Origin: Micromonospora sp. CCTCC AA 2012012
GTDB lineage: Bacteria; Actinomycetota; Actinomycetes; Mycobacteriales; Micromonosporaceae
NCBI RefSeq assembly: GCF_040499845.1
Contig: NZ_CP159342.1
Coordinates: forward strand, 5,084,001-5,148,000
Length of the DNA stretch: 64,000 bases
Direction: 5' to 3'
Of this stretch, positions 1-8,185 are shown piece by piece. The notes under the pieces are model-generated. The model was not told the origin of the DNA, did no database searches, and was given only the letters and a program-made list of their open reading frames with translations. Position 1 is the first letter of the stretch; each line of letters opens with the position of its first letter. The position numbers were made by a program, and so were the translations under genes.

Positions 1-347
1 TCTGCGACGACCTGCTCGGCGTCTACGGCGACCCGGCCACCACCGGCAAGCCGGCCGGTGACGACCTGCGTACCGGCAAGCCGACCGCGCTGCTGATGCT
101 GGCCCGGCAGCTCGCCACCCCGGCCCAACGCCGCGCGCTGGAGCGGGCCGGCACGGTCACCGGGGCCCGCGAGGTGGCCCGGCTGGCCGACGTGGTCGCC
201 GACACCGGCGCGGTCGCCCGGGTCGAACGGATGATCTCCGACCGGGTGACCGAGGCGCTGACCGCGCTCGACACCGCGTCGATCGACGAGACCGCGCGCA
301 CCGCGCTGACGGGCCTCGCCACCGCCGCCACCAAACGGCGGGCATGA
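1..347 (+). CDS. crtE: Polyprenyl (geranylgeranyl) diphosphate synthase, C-terminal part
   Basis: Only the last 115 codons are in the window, read from base 3 to a TGA at 345-347. The fragment opens on the second aspartate-rich region typical of trans-prenyl diphosphate synthases (DDLLGVYGD, then TGKPAGDDLR and a GKPTALL segment). These residues bind Mg and isopentenyl diphosphate in chain elongation. The all-helical C-terminus agrees with the fold. The stop overlaps a possible start of the phytoene desaturase gene, so the two are transcriptionally and probably translationally coupled. In that context the product is most likely geranylgeranyl diphosphate for carotenoid synthesis, although chain length cannot be read from this fragment. 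Confidence 0.9.
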   Translation, partial: CDDLLGVYGDPATTGKPAGDDLRTGKPTALLMLARQLATPAQRRALERAGTVTGAREVARLADVVADTGAVARVERMISDRVTEALTALDTASIDETARTALTGLATAATKRRA

Positions 348-376
348 TGGGCAACTTTGTGAGGGAGGTGGTCGGA

Positions 377-1858
377 GTGCGGACCGTGAACGGACGTACC
401 GACCAGGTGGTCGTCGTCGGTGCCGGCCTGGGCGGGTTGGCCTGTGCGCTGCACCTGGCCGGCAGTGGTCGGCAGGTGACCGTGCTGGAACGCGAGGCGG
501 TGCCCGGCGGCCGGGCCGGTCGGCTCAGCGTCGACGGGTACGAGTTCGACACCGGACCGACCGTGCTGACCATGCCGGACCTGATCGCCGAGGCGCTCGG
601 CGCGGTCGGTGAGGAGCTGCGCGACTGGCTCGACCTGACCCCGCTCGACCCCGCCTACCGGGCCTACTACCCGGACGGCTCGACGCTGGACGTCATCACC
701 GACACCACCCGGATGGCGGCCGAGATCTCCCGCGTCTGCGGTCCCCGGGAGGCCGACGGCTACCTGCGCTTCGTCGACTACGCCCGCAAGCTCTGGCAGC
801 TCGAGCGGACCGACTTCATCGAGCGCAACCTCGACGCCCCCACCGACCTGCTCACCGGCAACCTGGTGCAGCTCATGGCGAGCGGGGCGTTCCGGCGGCT
901 CCAGACGAAGATCAACCAGTTCTTCTCCGACCCGCGTACCCAGCGGATCTTCTCCTTCCAGGCGATGTACGCGGGCCTCTCACCGCACGACGCGCTGGCC
1001 ATCTACGCGGTCATCGCGTACCTCGACTCGGTGGCCGGGGTGTCCTTCCCGCGCGGCGGCATCCACGCGGTCTCCCGGGGGATGGCCGGCGCGGCGGAGA
1101 AGCACGGCGTGCAGATCCGCTACGGCACCACCGTGAGCCGGGTGGAGACCGCCCACGGCCGGGCGACCGGCGTGGTCACCTCGGACGGCGAGTTCGTCCC
1201 GGCCGACGTGGTGGTGCTCAACCCGGACCTGCCGGTCGCCTACCGCGACCTGCTCCCGCCGACCCGGGCCCGCAAGCTCACCTACTCGCCCTCCTGCGTG
1301 GTGCTGCACGTCGGCTCGAAGCAGGGCTATGAGAAGATCGCCCACCACAACATCCACTTCGGACGGTCCTGGAAGGGCACGTTCGACGAGGTGATCCGGC
1401 GAGGGGAGCTGATGACCGACCCGTCGCTGCTGGTCACCAACCCGAGCCGCACCGACCCGGCGGTGGCCCCAGCCGGCCGGCACACCTACTACGTGCTCGC
1501 CCCGGTGCCCAACCTGCACCGGGCGCCGTTCGACTGGCGCGGCGACCTGAGCCGCCGCTACGCCGACCAGCTCATCGACACTCTCGAAGAGCGGGGCTAC
1601 GTCGGCTTCGGCGACGGCGTCGAGGTGCTCCGCACGGTCACCCCGGCCGAGTGGGAGGAGCAGGGCATGGCCGCGGGCACCCCGTTCGCGTCCGCGCACA
1701 GCCTCTTCCAGACCGGCCCGTTCCGGCCGTCGAACCTGCACCGCACCCTCTCCAACGTGGTCTTCGTCGGCTCCGGCACCCAGCCCGGCGTGGGCGTGCC
1801 GATGGTGCTCATCTCCGGCAAGCTGGCCGCCAACCGCATCACCGGGGCCGGACGATGA
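377..1858 (+). CDS. crtI: Phytoene desaturase (CrtI-type FAD oxidoreductase)
   Basis: Encodes 493 aa. The N-terminus carries the dinucleotide-binding motif GAGLGG (residues 15-20) followed by LEREAVPGGRAG, the classic FAD fold of CrtI enzymes. Near the C-terminus FVGSGTQPGVGVPM matches the bacterial carotenoid desaturase signature. The enzyme would desaturate phytoene stepwise, probably at the membrane. An in-frame ATG exists at 344, but the GTG at 377 sits 5 nt after GGGAGGTGG and places the FAD motif at the usual distance from the N-terminus, so it was chosen. The stop overlaps the next start in an ATGA junction. No phytoene synthase gene lies between this gene and the prenyl synthase; it may lie upstream of the window. 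Confidence 0.92.
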   Translation: MRTVNGRTDQVVVVGAGLGGLACALHLAGSGRQVTVLEREAVPGGRAGRLSVDGYEFDTGPTVLTMPDLIAEALGAVGEELRDWLDLTPLDPAYRAYYPDGSTLDVITDTTRMAAEISRVCGPREADGYLRFVDYARKLWQLERTDFIERNLDAPTDLLTGNLVQLMASGAFRRLQTKINQFFSDPRTQRIFSFQAMYAGLSPHDALAIYAVIAYLDSVAGVSFPRGGIHAVSRGMAGAAEKHGVQIRYGTTVSRVETAHGRATGVVTSDGEFVPADVVVLNPDLPVAYRDLLPPTRARKLTYSPSCVVLHVGSKQGYEKIAHHNIHFGRSWKGTFDEVIRRGELMTDPSLLVTNPSRTDPAVAPAGRHTYYVLAPVPNLHRAPFDWRGDLSRRYADQLIDTLEERGYVGFGDGVEVLRTVTPAEWEEQGMAAGTPFASAHSLFQTGPFRPSNLHRTLSNVVFVGSGTQPGVGVPMVLISGKLAANRITGAGR

Positions 1859-2469
1859 CCACCTCCCGCGAGGAGCACCTGGTCGAGCTGGTCGACGACG
1901 GTGGGCGGCCGCAGGGTGCGACCACCGTGGCCGCCGCCCACCAGCCGCCGGGCCGGCTGCACCGGGCCTTCTCGGTGCTCCTGGTCGACCCGGACGGCCG
2001 GGTGCTGCTCCAGCGCCGGGCCGCGACCAAGACCCGCTTCCCGCTGCGCTGGGCGAACGCCTGCTGCGGCCACCCCCAGCCCGGCGAGTCGCTGGTCGAG
2101 GCCGCCAACCGCCGGCTCGGCGAGGAGCTCGGCGCCGAGCCGGTCAGCCTCACCGAGGTCGGGGTGTACGTCTACTACGCCGAGGACCCGGCCACCGGCC
2201 GCGTCGAGTTCGAGTACGACCACGTGCTCCGCGCCGACGTGCCGGCCGACCTGCGTACCCTGCCGGACCCCGACGAGGTGGCCGAGCTGCGCTGGGTCGA
2301 CCCCGTGGAGCTGGAGGCCGACCTCGACGTCGACCCCCGCACGTACGCCCCCTGGCTGGGTGGAGTGGTGAACCGGTTGCTCCGTCCCGCAGCGGGCACC
2401 CCTGGCACGGCCGCGGTCCCGTCCGGGGCACCGGCCGACGAGGTGTCGGAGCGGTCGGGTGGCCGATGA
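1855..2469 (+). CDS. idi: Isopentenyl-diphosphate delta-isomerase, type 1
   Basis: Encodes 204 aa of the Nudix-fold type 1 isomerase, which interconverts isopentenyl and dimethylallyl diphosphate to supply prenyl chain starters. The catalytic region RWANACCGHP (Cys70/Cys71, with Cys71 aligned to the active Cys) is followed by the Nudix-like PGESLVEAANRRLGEELG, and VEFEYDH holds the expected catalytic Glu. The length is slightly above the family norm because of a 25-residue low-complexity tail. The ATG at 1855 overlaps the crtI stop by four bases and the tail overlaps the next gene by 11 bases, so crtE-crtI-idi-merR reads as one operon. The isomerase fits as precursor supply for carotenoid synthesis. 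Confidence 0.95.
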   Translation: MTTSREEHLVELVDDGGRPQGATTVAAAHQPPGRLHRAFSVLLVDPDGRVLLQRRAATKTRFPLRWANACCGHPQPGESLVEAANRRLGEELGAEPVSLTEVGVYVYYAEDPATGRVEFEYDHVLRADVPADLRTLPDPDEVAELRWVDPVELEADLDVDPRTYAPWLGGVVNRLLRPAAGTPGTAAVPSGAPADEVSERSGGR

Positions 2470-3406
2470 GGCGCTGAGCGCGGGGGCCGTGGCGCGCCGA
2501 CTGGGCGTCGCGGTCACCACGCTGCGCACCTGGCACCAGCGGTACGGGCTCGGTCCCAGTGAGCACGTACCGGGACACCACCGGCGCTACACGCCGGCCG
2601 ACCTCGCCCGCCTGGAGATCATGCGGCGACTCACCGCCGAGGGGGTCACGCCGGCCGAGGCGGCCCGCTGGGCCCGACAGGCCCCGGCCGGGAACACCGT
2701 GGAGCTGGCCCGGATGACGACCCGTCCCGGGCTGACCCGGGACGGCGGCGGCCTGACCATCCCGGTGGGCCGGGCCGGCCCCGTCGCCCGAGGACTGGCC
2801 CGGGCCGCCATGCGACTGGACTCGGCAGCGATCGGCGAGACCATCTCCCACGCCCTCGCCACCGACGGGGTGGTCGCCACCTGGGACGGACTGCTGCGCC
2901 CGGTGCTCGCCGGGATCGGTGAGCGGCACGCCGCCACCACCGGCCTGATCGACGTGGAGCACCTGATGTCCCGGTGCGTCTCCGAGGCCTTCGCCGCGGT
3001 CGCCCGCGCCCACACGCCCGTCGGACCGCCGCGCGTCCTGCTGTCCTGTGCGGACGAGGAACAGCACAGCCTGCCGCTGGAGGCGCTGGCCGCCGCGCTG
3101 GCCGAGGCCGGCGTGAGCTATCGGATGCTCGGTGCCCGGGTGCCGGTGGCGGCCCTGGTCGAGGCGGTCACCCGGACCGGTCCGGCCGCCGTGGTGGTCT
3201 GGTCGCACACCCGGGCCACCGCCGACCCGGGGCAGCTCTCCGCCCTGCTCGCCATCCCGCGCCGGCCACTGCTGGTGCTCGCCGCAGGCCCCGGCTGGCG
3301 GGCCGACACGCTGCCCGCCGGCGTGGTGCGTCCGGTCGACCTGGGCGAGGCGGTGTCGCTGGCGGTGGCCGTCCGCGACTCACTGGATCAGTCGACAACG
3401 GACTGA
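2459..3406 (+). CDS. MerR-family regulator with B12-binding domain (CarH/LitR-like)
   Basis: Encodes 315 aa. Residues 6-75 form a MerR winged helix-turn-helix (VARRLGVAVTTLRTWHQRYG). Residues 108-180 resemble the four-helix bundle and residues 190-310 the cobalamin-binding Rossmann domain of CarH/LitR photoreceptors. EH (167-168) and the candidate lower-ligand His203 in DEEQHS are present. The W-x9-EH motif, whose Trp caps adenosylcobalamin in CarH, is changed: His157 occupies the Trp position. The gene overlaps idi and closes the carotenoid operon, so it probably represses crt genes in the dark and is released by light, as known for LitR/CarH homologues. Whether it still binds B12 is uncertain. 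Confidence 0.85.
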   Translation: MADEALSAGAVARRLGVAVTTLRTWHQRYGLGPSEHVPGHHRRYTPADLARLEIMRRLTAEGVTPAEAARWARQAPAGNTVELARMTTRPGLTRDGGGLTIPVGRAGPVARGLARAAMRLDSAAIGETISHALATDGVVATWDGLLRPVLAGIGERHAATTGLIDVEHLMSRCVSEAFAAVARAHTPVGPPRVLLSCADEEQHSLPLEALAAALAEAGVSYRMLGARVPVAALVEAVTRTGPAAVVVWSHTRATADPGQLSALLAIPRRPLLVLAAGPGWRADTLPAGVVRPVDLGEAVSLAVAVRDSLDQSTTD

Positions 3407-3482
3407 CCGCCTCTGCCGGAAGGGAAGATCATGAACTAGCGTCGGGGATGTCCGCCTTCCCCGACCCCTTCCGGGAGCGACG

Positions 3483-4274
3483 ATGCGTTCACGCGCCGTA
3501 CTGGCGTACGCCCTCGGCCTGGTGCTGCTCCTCACCGGGTGCGGCGATCCCGCCCGCAACCCGTCCCAGGCCGGCGGCCCGTCACCGGCGGCCGCGGCTC
3601 CACCGGTGTCGAAGCCGACGCCCAGCCCGCGACCCACCCGCACCAGCACACCGAAACCGCCGCTGCGGCCGCTGCCCAGCACCCTTCCGGTGGGCCTGGA
3701 CCGGTCCTCCGGTGACCGGTCGGTGGCCCTCACCTTCGACGACGGGCCGGACCCCCGTTGGACGCCCCAACTGCTCGACCAGCTCCGGGCGGCCCACGTC
3801 ACCGCGACGTTCTGCCTGATCGGCCGGCAGGTCCAGCGCCACCCGGAACTGGTGGCCCGGATCGTCCGGGAGGGTCACCAGCTCTGCAACCACAGCTGGC
3901 GGCACGACCTCAACCTGGGTCGGCGGCCGGTCGCCGACATCAGGGCCGACCTGCTCCGCACCAACCGGGCGATCCACGCGGCCGTCCCGAACGCCAAGGT
4001 CTCCTGGTTCCGGCAGCCGGGCGGTCGGTGGACGCCCGAGGAGGTGGAGGTCGCCCGCCAGCTCGGCATGCGCTCGCTGCACTGGAGCGTCGACCCGCGG
4101 GACTGGGACAAGCCCACCAGCCAGACGATCACCACCCGGGTGGAGCACGCCGTGAAGCCCGGTGCGGTCGTGCTGATGCACGACGGAGGCGGCGATCGGC
4201 GGCCCACCCTGACCGCCTGCCGGCACCTGATCCCCGACCTGAAACGCCGGTACGGGATCTCCCGCCTCCACTGA
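3483..4274 (+). CDS. Polysaccharide deacetylase lipoprotein (NodB domain)
   Basis: Encodes 263 aa. The N-terminus is a lipoprotein signal with lipobox LTGC (Cys20), then a Pro/Thr/Ser-rich linker to about residue 70, so the enzyme is membrane-anchored outside the cell. The NodB fold shows all five motifs: TFDDGPD, HSWRHD, RQPGGR, SVDPRDW and VLMHDGG. The Asp/His/His metal ligands are therefore intact. Such enzymes remove acetyl groups from peptidoglycan or other surface glycans; the substrate cannot be told here. The gene stands alone, 76 bp after the carotenoid operon, and is followed by the tRNA cluster. Confidence 0.92.
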   Translation: MRSRAVLAYALGLVLLLTGCGDPARNPSQAGGPSPAAAAPPVSKPTPSPRPTRTSTPKPPLRPLPSTLPVGLDRSSGDRSVALTFDDGPDPRWTPQLLDQLRAAHVTATFCLIGRQVQRHPELVARIVREGHQLCNHSWRHDLNLGRRPVADIRADLLRTNRAIHAAVPNAKVSWFRQPGGRWTPEEVEVARQLGMRSLHWSVDPRDWDKPTSQTITTRVEHAVKPGAVVLMHDGGGDRRPTLTACRHLIPDLKRRYGISRLH

Positions 4275-4429
4275 CACCCGCCCTGACCTGCTGTTTTGCT
4301 CCCCGATGTGCCCCGCGCCATACCGGTTTGGTCGGCAGGCCAGCCATCACGTATGCTTTCCAAGCCTCCGGCGGGGCCGGATGGGAGCAAGTCCGCTTGA
4401 AGTTGCGAGTGTGCAATGATGGCGGGGCC

Positions 4430-4502
4430 GCCCTCATCGTCTAGCGGCCCAGGACGCCGCCCTTTCAAGGCGGTAGCACGGGTTCGAATCCCGTTGGGGG
4501 CA
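4430..4502 (+). tRNA. tRNA-Glu (anticodon TTC)
   Basis: A 73-base cloverleaf. The acceptor arm GCCCTCA pairs with TGGGGGC (one G-T), the anticodon stem CCGCC/GGCGG holds the loop CTTTCAA, and the T-arm contains GGTTCGAATCC. The discriminator is A and no CCA is encoded. It is the first of three tRNA genes in a row. Confidence 0.97.
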
Positions 4503-4534
4503 CGGTCCGACCTCGGTCGGATGCAACAGAGCAA

Positions 4535-4608
4535 GGTCCTGTGGAGCAGTTGGAGTGCTCGCCGCCCTGTCAAGGCGGAGGTCGCGGGTTCAAGTCCCGT
4601 CAGGACCG
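4535..4608 (+). tRNA. tRNA-Asp (anticodon GTC)
   Basis: A 74-base cloverleaf. Acceptor GGTCCTG pairs perfectly with CAGGACC, anticodon stem CCGCC/GGCGG frames loop CTGTCAA, and the T-loop region is GGGTTCAAGTCCC. The discriminator is G and CCA is not encoded. It lies 32 bp after tRNA-Glu and is probably cotranscribed with it. Confidence 0.97.
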
Positions 4609-4712
4609 CAAGCGCTGGCGCCGCGCGAATTCTGCGCGGCGTTCTGCGTATCGGAGCGTGTGGGCCTTCCGGCGGCAGTGCCGTCCGTTGGGTAGCATGA
4701 GCCGAGCACCAC

Positions 4713-4786
4713 GGCCAGGTAGCTCAGTTGGTACGAGCGTCCGACTGAAAATCGGAAGGTCGGCGGTTCGACCCCGCCCCTGGCCA
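4713..4786 (+). tRNA. tRNA-Phe (anticodon GAA)
   Basis: A 74-base cloverleaf. Acceptor GGCCAGG pairs with CCTGGCC, anticodon stem TCCGA/TCGGA frames loop CTGAAAA, and the T-arm contains GGTTCGACCCC. The discriminator is A and CCA is not encoded. It is the last tRNA of the cluster and is followed closely by a hairpin terminator. Confidence 0.97.
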
Positions 4787-4809
4787 CATAGCCTTTCGCC
4801 GGGCTACAG

Positions 4810-4843
4810 GAGCGCCGATCAGCGGAAACGCCGGTCGGCGCTC
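4810..4843 (+). terminator. Hairpin terminator after the tRNA cluster
   Basis: GAGCGCCGA and TCGGCGCTC form a perfect 9-bp stem, followed by TGCTTTGT. It lies 24 bp after tRNA-Phe and probably ends the tRNA transcript. Confidence 0.75.
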
Positions 4844-4948
4844 TGCTTTGTGCCCCAGGTTCTGCCCGATCTGCCCCTCGCCGGCCTCGACGTCCCACTC
4901 TGACCGGCAGGCCGCAACGTTCTGAACCGGCCCTGCGTGTAGTGGTCG

Positions 4949-5437
4949 ATGACAGACTTCGACGACTTTTACGCGGCGTACTACGCCGACCTCACCGTGC
5001 AGTTGTACGCCTACTCGGGTGATCGGCATGAGGCGCAGGACGTCGTCCAGGAGGCGTTCTGTCGGGCGCTCGCCCGGTGGCGGCAGGTCTCCCGCTATGA
5101 CGACCCCGCCGCCTGGGTCCGTCGGGTCGCCTGGAATCTCGCGACCAGCCGTTGGCGACGGATCCGCGTGATGCGGGCTTTCCACAGTCGCCAACGCGGT
5201 GAGCCGGTCATCGAGGGGCCGGAGCCTGATCGCATCGCGCTCATCGGGGCTCTGGCCTCGCTACCGGCCGCGCAGCGGCGGGCGATGGTGCTGCGCTACC
5301 TCGCCGACCTTCCGGTCGCCGAGATCGCCGATCGCGAGGGAGTGCCCGAAGGCACCGTCAAGTCCTGGCTGCACCGGGGCCGTGTCGCGCTCGCCGCCCA
5401 GCTCGGTCCCGCATACACGGAGGAAACTCATGCCTGA
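4949..5437 (+). CDS. ECF RNA polymerase sigma factor, SigE family
   Basis: Encodes 162 aa with the two ECF domains. Sigma region 2 includes EAQDVVQEAFCRAL, and region 4 includes LPAAQRRAMVLRYLADLPVAEIA followed by GTVKSWLHRGR, the -35-reading helix-turn-helix. The short length and the YAYSGDRHEAQD segment are typical of the abundant actinobacterial SigE-family ECF factors. Its stop overlaps the start of the next gene by 8 bases, so the downstream single-pass membrane protein is probably its regulator or sensor. A similar sigma/membrane pair lies on the other strand at 34-36 kb. Confidence 0.9.
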   Translation: MTDFDDFYAAYYADLTVQLYAYSGDRHEAQDVVQEAFCRALARWRQVSRYDDPAAWVRRVAWNLATSRWRRIRVMRAFHSRQRGEPVIEGPEPDRIALIGALASLPAAQRRAMVLRYLADLPVAEIADREGVPEGTVKSWLHRGRVALAAQLGPAYTEETHA

Positions 5438-6137
5438 GGAACTGACCGAAGAGCAGACCCGGGCGGCCTTTGCCCTCCTACGCGCCGAATCGCTGACGCA
5501 CATCCGCACCCCGGGAACCGCCGAGGCGCTGCGGACGGTACGGCGTCGCCGCCGCGCCGGCATCGCCACGGCCGCCGCCGGTGTAGCGCTCGCCCTGGCC
5601 GGCAGCGCCGGGGTGGCGAGCCTGGTCGGCGGCGACCGGTCCGCGCCACCCCCGGTGTCGTCGACTCCGTCGACGTCCCCGCCGCCGCTGTCCACCGCCC
5701 AGCTCGACGCCCTGGCGTCCGAAGCGGGCACCGCGCTCGGGATCAATTCCATCGACAACAGGAAGCGCAGAAGCGAGGGCAAGGGGCCGATCCTCATGTC
5801 CAGCTCCGGGCCCATCCTGCGCGGCGGCCCTTCAAACATCAGCGGCACGGGCTACAACGAGAACAAGACCGGCGTGTACGTGTTGGAGATCCTCTGTGTC
5901 GGCGAAGGGGCGCTCCGAGCGCGCTTCTGGGGTGAGCCCGCAATGTCCGGCGCGCGGGAGAGCCGGCCCACACCCTCGCCCGATTCGCCCGATGTGCGGG
6001 TGCCCTGCGGCGACCACCCCACACCGGTCACGGCCAGTGTGCGTGCGCCCTGGCCGGCAAGGGTCTATGTCTCGGTCGAAGCCGATCCGACAGCTGTCGG
6101 GCGGGCCGCCTACGCCCGCCTCGTCCGGGTGCCGTAA
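5430..6137 (+). CDS. Membrane-anchored protein paired with ECF sigma factor
   Basis: Encodes 235 aa. The ATG at 5430 follows a good site (GGAGG, 5 bases upstream) and overlaps the sigma gene end. Residues 1-38 are cytoplasmic and end in a basic RRRRR stretch; one transmembrane helix follows at about 40-62, then a Ser/Pro/Thr linker and an extracytoplasmic domain of about 150 residues with two Cys (in ILCVGEG and VPCGDH) that could form a disulphide. No zinc anti-sigma HxxxCxxC motif is visible, so calling it an anti-sigma factor rests on position alone. The extracellular domain was not recognised. Confidence 0.75.
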   Translation: MPEELTEEQTRAAFALLRAESLTHIRTPGTAEALRTVRRRRRAGIATAAAGVALALAGSAGVASLVGGDRSAPPPVSSTPSTSPPPLSTAQLDALASEAGTALGINSIDNRKRRSEGKGPILMSSSGPILRGGPSNISGTGYNENKTGVYVLEILCVGEGALRARFWGEPAMSGARESRPTPSPDSPDVRVPCGDHPTPVTASVRAPWPARVYVSVEADPTAVGRAAYARLVRVP

Positions 6138-6260
6138 GACGGCGGCGAGCGGCAGGACGCCCCTACGGCAGCGCGGTGAGGGGCGTGTCACATCCTGGCC
6201 TGGACCCCGCCACGTCGGCTCCGGCACCCGCACCGACGCCCACGCCCGTCAAGGAGCGGC

Positions 6261-6530
6261 GTGCGACGCGCCGGCCGTCCAGCCCGGTGCTCCGAGGTCC
6301 GACGGCGTCCCGGCCGACCAGGGGGGCGTACCCGCCGACGGGGCGGGGCCGTGCTGGCCGCGGTGGCGCTGTTGGTGGGCGCGTCGCTGACCGCGCACGC
6401 CGCCGGGATCCGCGACAACCTGCTCTGGACGCCCCGGGACGCGGCCAGCACCGTCGCCCTGGCACCGGTCGCCAGGCTGCTCCTGCTCACCCGTACGCCG
6501 TGGTGGCGGGGCGGCAGCCCGGCGCGCTGA
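6261..6530 (+). CDS. Small hypothetical membrane protein
   Basis: Possible 89-aa protein starting at GTG 6261 with AAGGAGC upstream. A basic, Arg-rich N-terminus (residues 1-28) is followed by one hydrophobic helix (about residues 29-48). The rest is a short amphipathic tail. No family was recognised. It fills the gap between two better-supported genes and is convergent with the next one, with 10 bp between them. The Arg-rich start could be noise of high-GC DNA, so the call is tentative. Confidence 0.35.
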   Translation: MRRAGRPARCSEVRRRPGRPGGRTRRRGGAVLAAVALLVGASLTAHAAGIRDNLLWTPRDAASTVALAPVARLLLLTRTPWWRGGSPAR

Positions 6531-6540
6531 GCGCGGACGG

Positions 6541-7479
6541 CTAGCGCTTCGGGCGTTGCTGGCGGCTCTGACCCATGCCGCCCTGGATCGCCTCCCAGAC
6601 GCTCCGGCCGGCCTGGCGCAGGCTCTCCCCGGCCTGCCCGGCCATCTGGGCCGCCCCCGAGGTTCCCGGCCGGGTGGCCCCCGGTCCGCCGGTCGGCTTC
6701 CCGGTCCCGGCGCCACCCGACGGCCGCTCGGGTCCGCCCGCCGCGGCGCCGACCTCCGGCCCACCGGCCGGTTCCGTACCGGACTCCCCGGCAGCGCCGG
6801 GATCCGCCGGCTCACCGGGGCCGGCCGCCGCCTCGCCGGACGTACCCGGGCCGGCCGCCTCTCCAGGACCGCGCGCACCGGCCGGTTCCTCGGGAGCGCC
6901 CGGGCCGGCGGCCGGCTGCTCGGACGGGCCGGTCGGCGGTTCAGGGGGTCGGGGCCCGGCGGGTGGAGTGGCGATCGGTGGTGACGGCTCACCGACCCGC
7001 TCCCGCAGGGTCTGGTCGGCGACCGCGCCGACCGTCCCCACCTGCTGACCGGCCTGTTCCGTCACCGGCACACCAGTGAGCTGCTGGGCGGCCCGGTTGA
7101 CGTCGTCGACGCTCACCGTCGCCGTACGCGCCAGGGCGTCGATGACATTCGGGTTCCGGTCGATCGTGGTCAGCGCCCGGTCCAGGATCTGGACCAGCTT
7201 CTCCAGCCGCACCTTCAGCAGCGCCTCGGCGCTGACCCCGGTGACGTCCAGCTCCACGCCCTCCAGGTGTACCCGGACACCGGCGTCGATCTGGAGCAGG
7301 TTCGCCAACCGGGCGCGCAGTGACAGGTCCGCGTCGAGGCCGTCGACCGCCAGTCGGATCTGGTCGACCGTCAGCTCCGGGATGTCGAGCAGCACGTCCG
7401 GCTCGGTCGCCCCGCCCTGGTGGGCGAGCCGCTCACTGGTCGGGTCCGGTTCCCGTTCGGTCGCTCCGCTCTCGCTCAT
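6541..7479 (-). CDS. Conserved hypothetical protein with Pro/Gly/Ala-rich tail
   Basis: Encodes 312 aa from the ATG at 7479, which has GGAG 8 bases upstream; an in-frame GTG at 7488 lacks a ribosome site. Residues about 20-160 form a structured, Leu-rich region (LDIPELTVDQIRLAVDG, LLQIDAGVRVHLEGVEL). From about 165 to 290 the sequence is a low-complexity Pro/Gly/Ala/Glu run, probably disordered, ending in a short Arg/Gln-rich segment. There is no signal peptide or membrane helix. The N-terminal part looks like a protein seen often in actinomycetes, but its function is not known to me. Confidence 0.75.
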   Translation of the reverse strand: MSESGATEREPDPTSERLAHQGGATEPDVLLDIPELTVDQIRLAVDGLDADLSLRARLANLLQIDAGVRVHLEGVELDVTGVSAEALLKVRLEKLVQILDRALTTIDRNPNVIDALARTATVSVDDVNRAAQQLTGVPVTEQAGQQVGTVGAVADQTLRERVGEPSPPIATPPAGPRPPEPPTGPSEQPAAGPGAPEEPAGARGPGEAAGPGTSGEAAAGPGEPADPGAAGESGTEPAGGPEVGAAAGGPERPSGGAGTGKPTGGPGATRPGTSGAAQMAGQAGESLRQAGRSVWEAIQGGMGQSRQQRPKR

Positions 7480-7663
7480 GCTCCCCACTCCAAGCTGGCC
7501 CGGGTCGCCGGGCCCGGATCAGCCGCGGTTACCCCCTTTCCCCCGCCGCATCCGTCCCGGGGACGGCCGCCGGTGCCGGTGTCCGGAAAACGGTCACCGC
7601 GTGTCCGGAAGCGGCCACCCGGGAAGCTGCGCACCCGGGCATCAGCCGGTATGGTCCGGGCCT

Positions 7664-8179
7664 ATGGGACAGGAGATCGCCGATCCGGATGAGGTCCACC
7701 AGGATGTCGCCCGGTTCTCCCTCCGCAGCAGCCTCCTCGCCCCAGCCACCGCCGAGCGCGCCTTCGCGGTCTTCACCGGCTGCCTGACCGACTGGTGGGT
7801 ACGCGAATACACCTGGTCCGGGCCGGAGGCGCTGGCCGAGCTGGGCATCGAGCCGCGCGCCGGCGGGATGCTCTACGAGATCGGCCCGTACGGCTTCCGG
7901 GGCGACTGGGGTCGGGTGCTGACCTGGGATCCGCCCCGCCGGTTGGTGTTCACCTGGCAGATCGGTCCGGACCGGGTGCCGGTGCCGGATCCGGCGCGGG
8001 CCAGCGAGGTGGAGGTGCTCTTCCACCCGGAGGGGCCGGAGAGCACGAGGGTCGAGGTCGAGCACCGGCACTTCGACCGGCACGGCGAGGCCGCCGAGGG
8101 CTACCGGGAGGCGCTCACCGCCGGCTGGCAGGAGCTGCTCTGCCGCTATCTGGCCACGGTCGCCCGCTCGGCCGACTGA
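7664..8179 (+). CDS. SRPBCC/AHSA1-type START-like domain protein
   Basis: Encodes 171 aa starting at ATG 7664. The pattern (ATAERAFAVFTGCLTDWW near the start, GRVLTWDPPRRLVFTWQI in the middle, TRVEVEHRHFDRHG late, and a C-terminal helix with GWQELLCRYL) is that of the AHSA1/SRPBCC fold, a helix-grip cavity that binds hydrophobic ligands. The ligand is unknown. The gene is convergent with the MmcQ-like gene, only 6 bp apart. Confidence 0.85.
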   Translation: MGQEIADPDEVHQDVARFSLRSSLLAPATAERAFAVFTGCLTDWWVREYTWSGPEALAELGIEPRAGGMLYEIGPYGFRGDWGRVLTWDPPRRLVFTWQIGPDRVPVPDPARASEVEVLFHPEGPESTRVEVEHRHFDRHGEAAEGYREALTAGWQELLCRYLATVARSAD

Positions 8180-8185
8180 GGCGGC

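Noticed and set aside
980..1741. Antisense gene over crtI
   Set aside because: The frame is a shadow of crtI with His/Arg/Gly-rich product and no ribosome site.
4430..4786. tRNA cluster as an integration site
   Set aside because: No integrase gene and no repeat of a tRNA 3' end were seen nearby.
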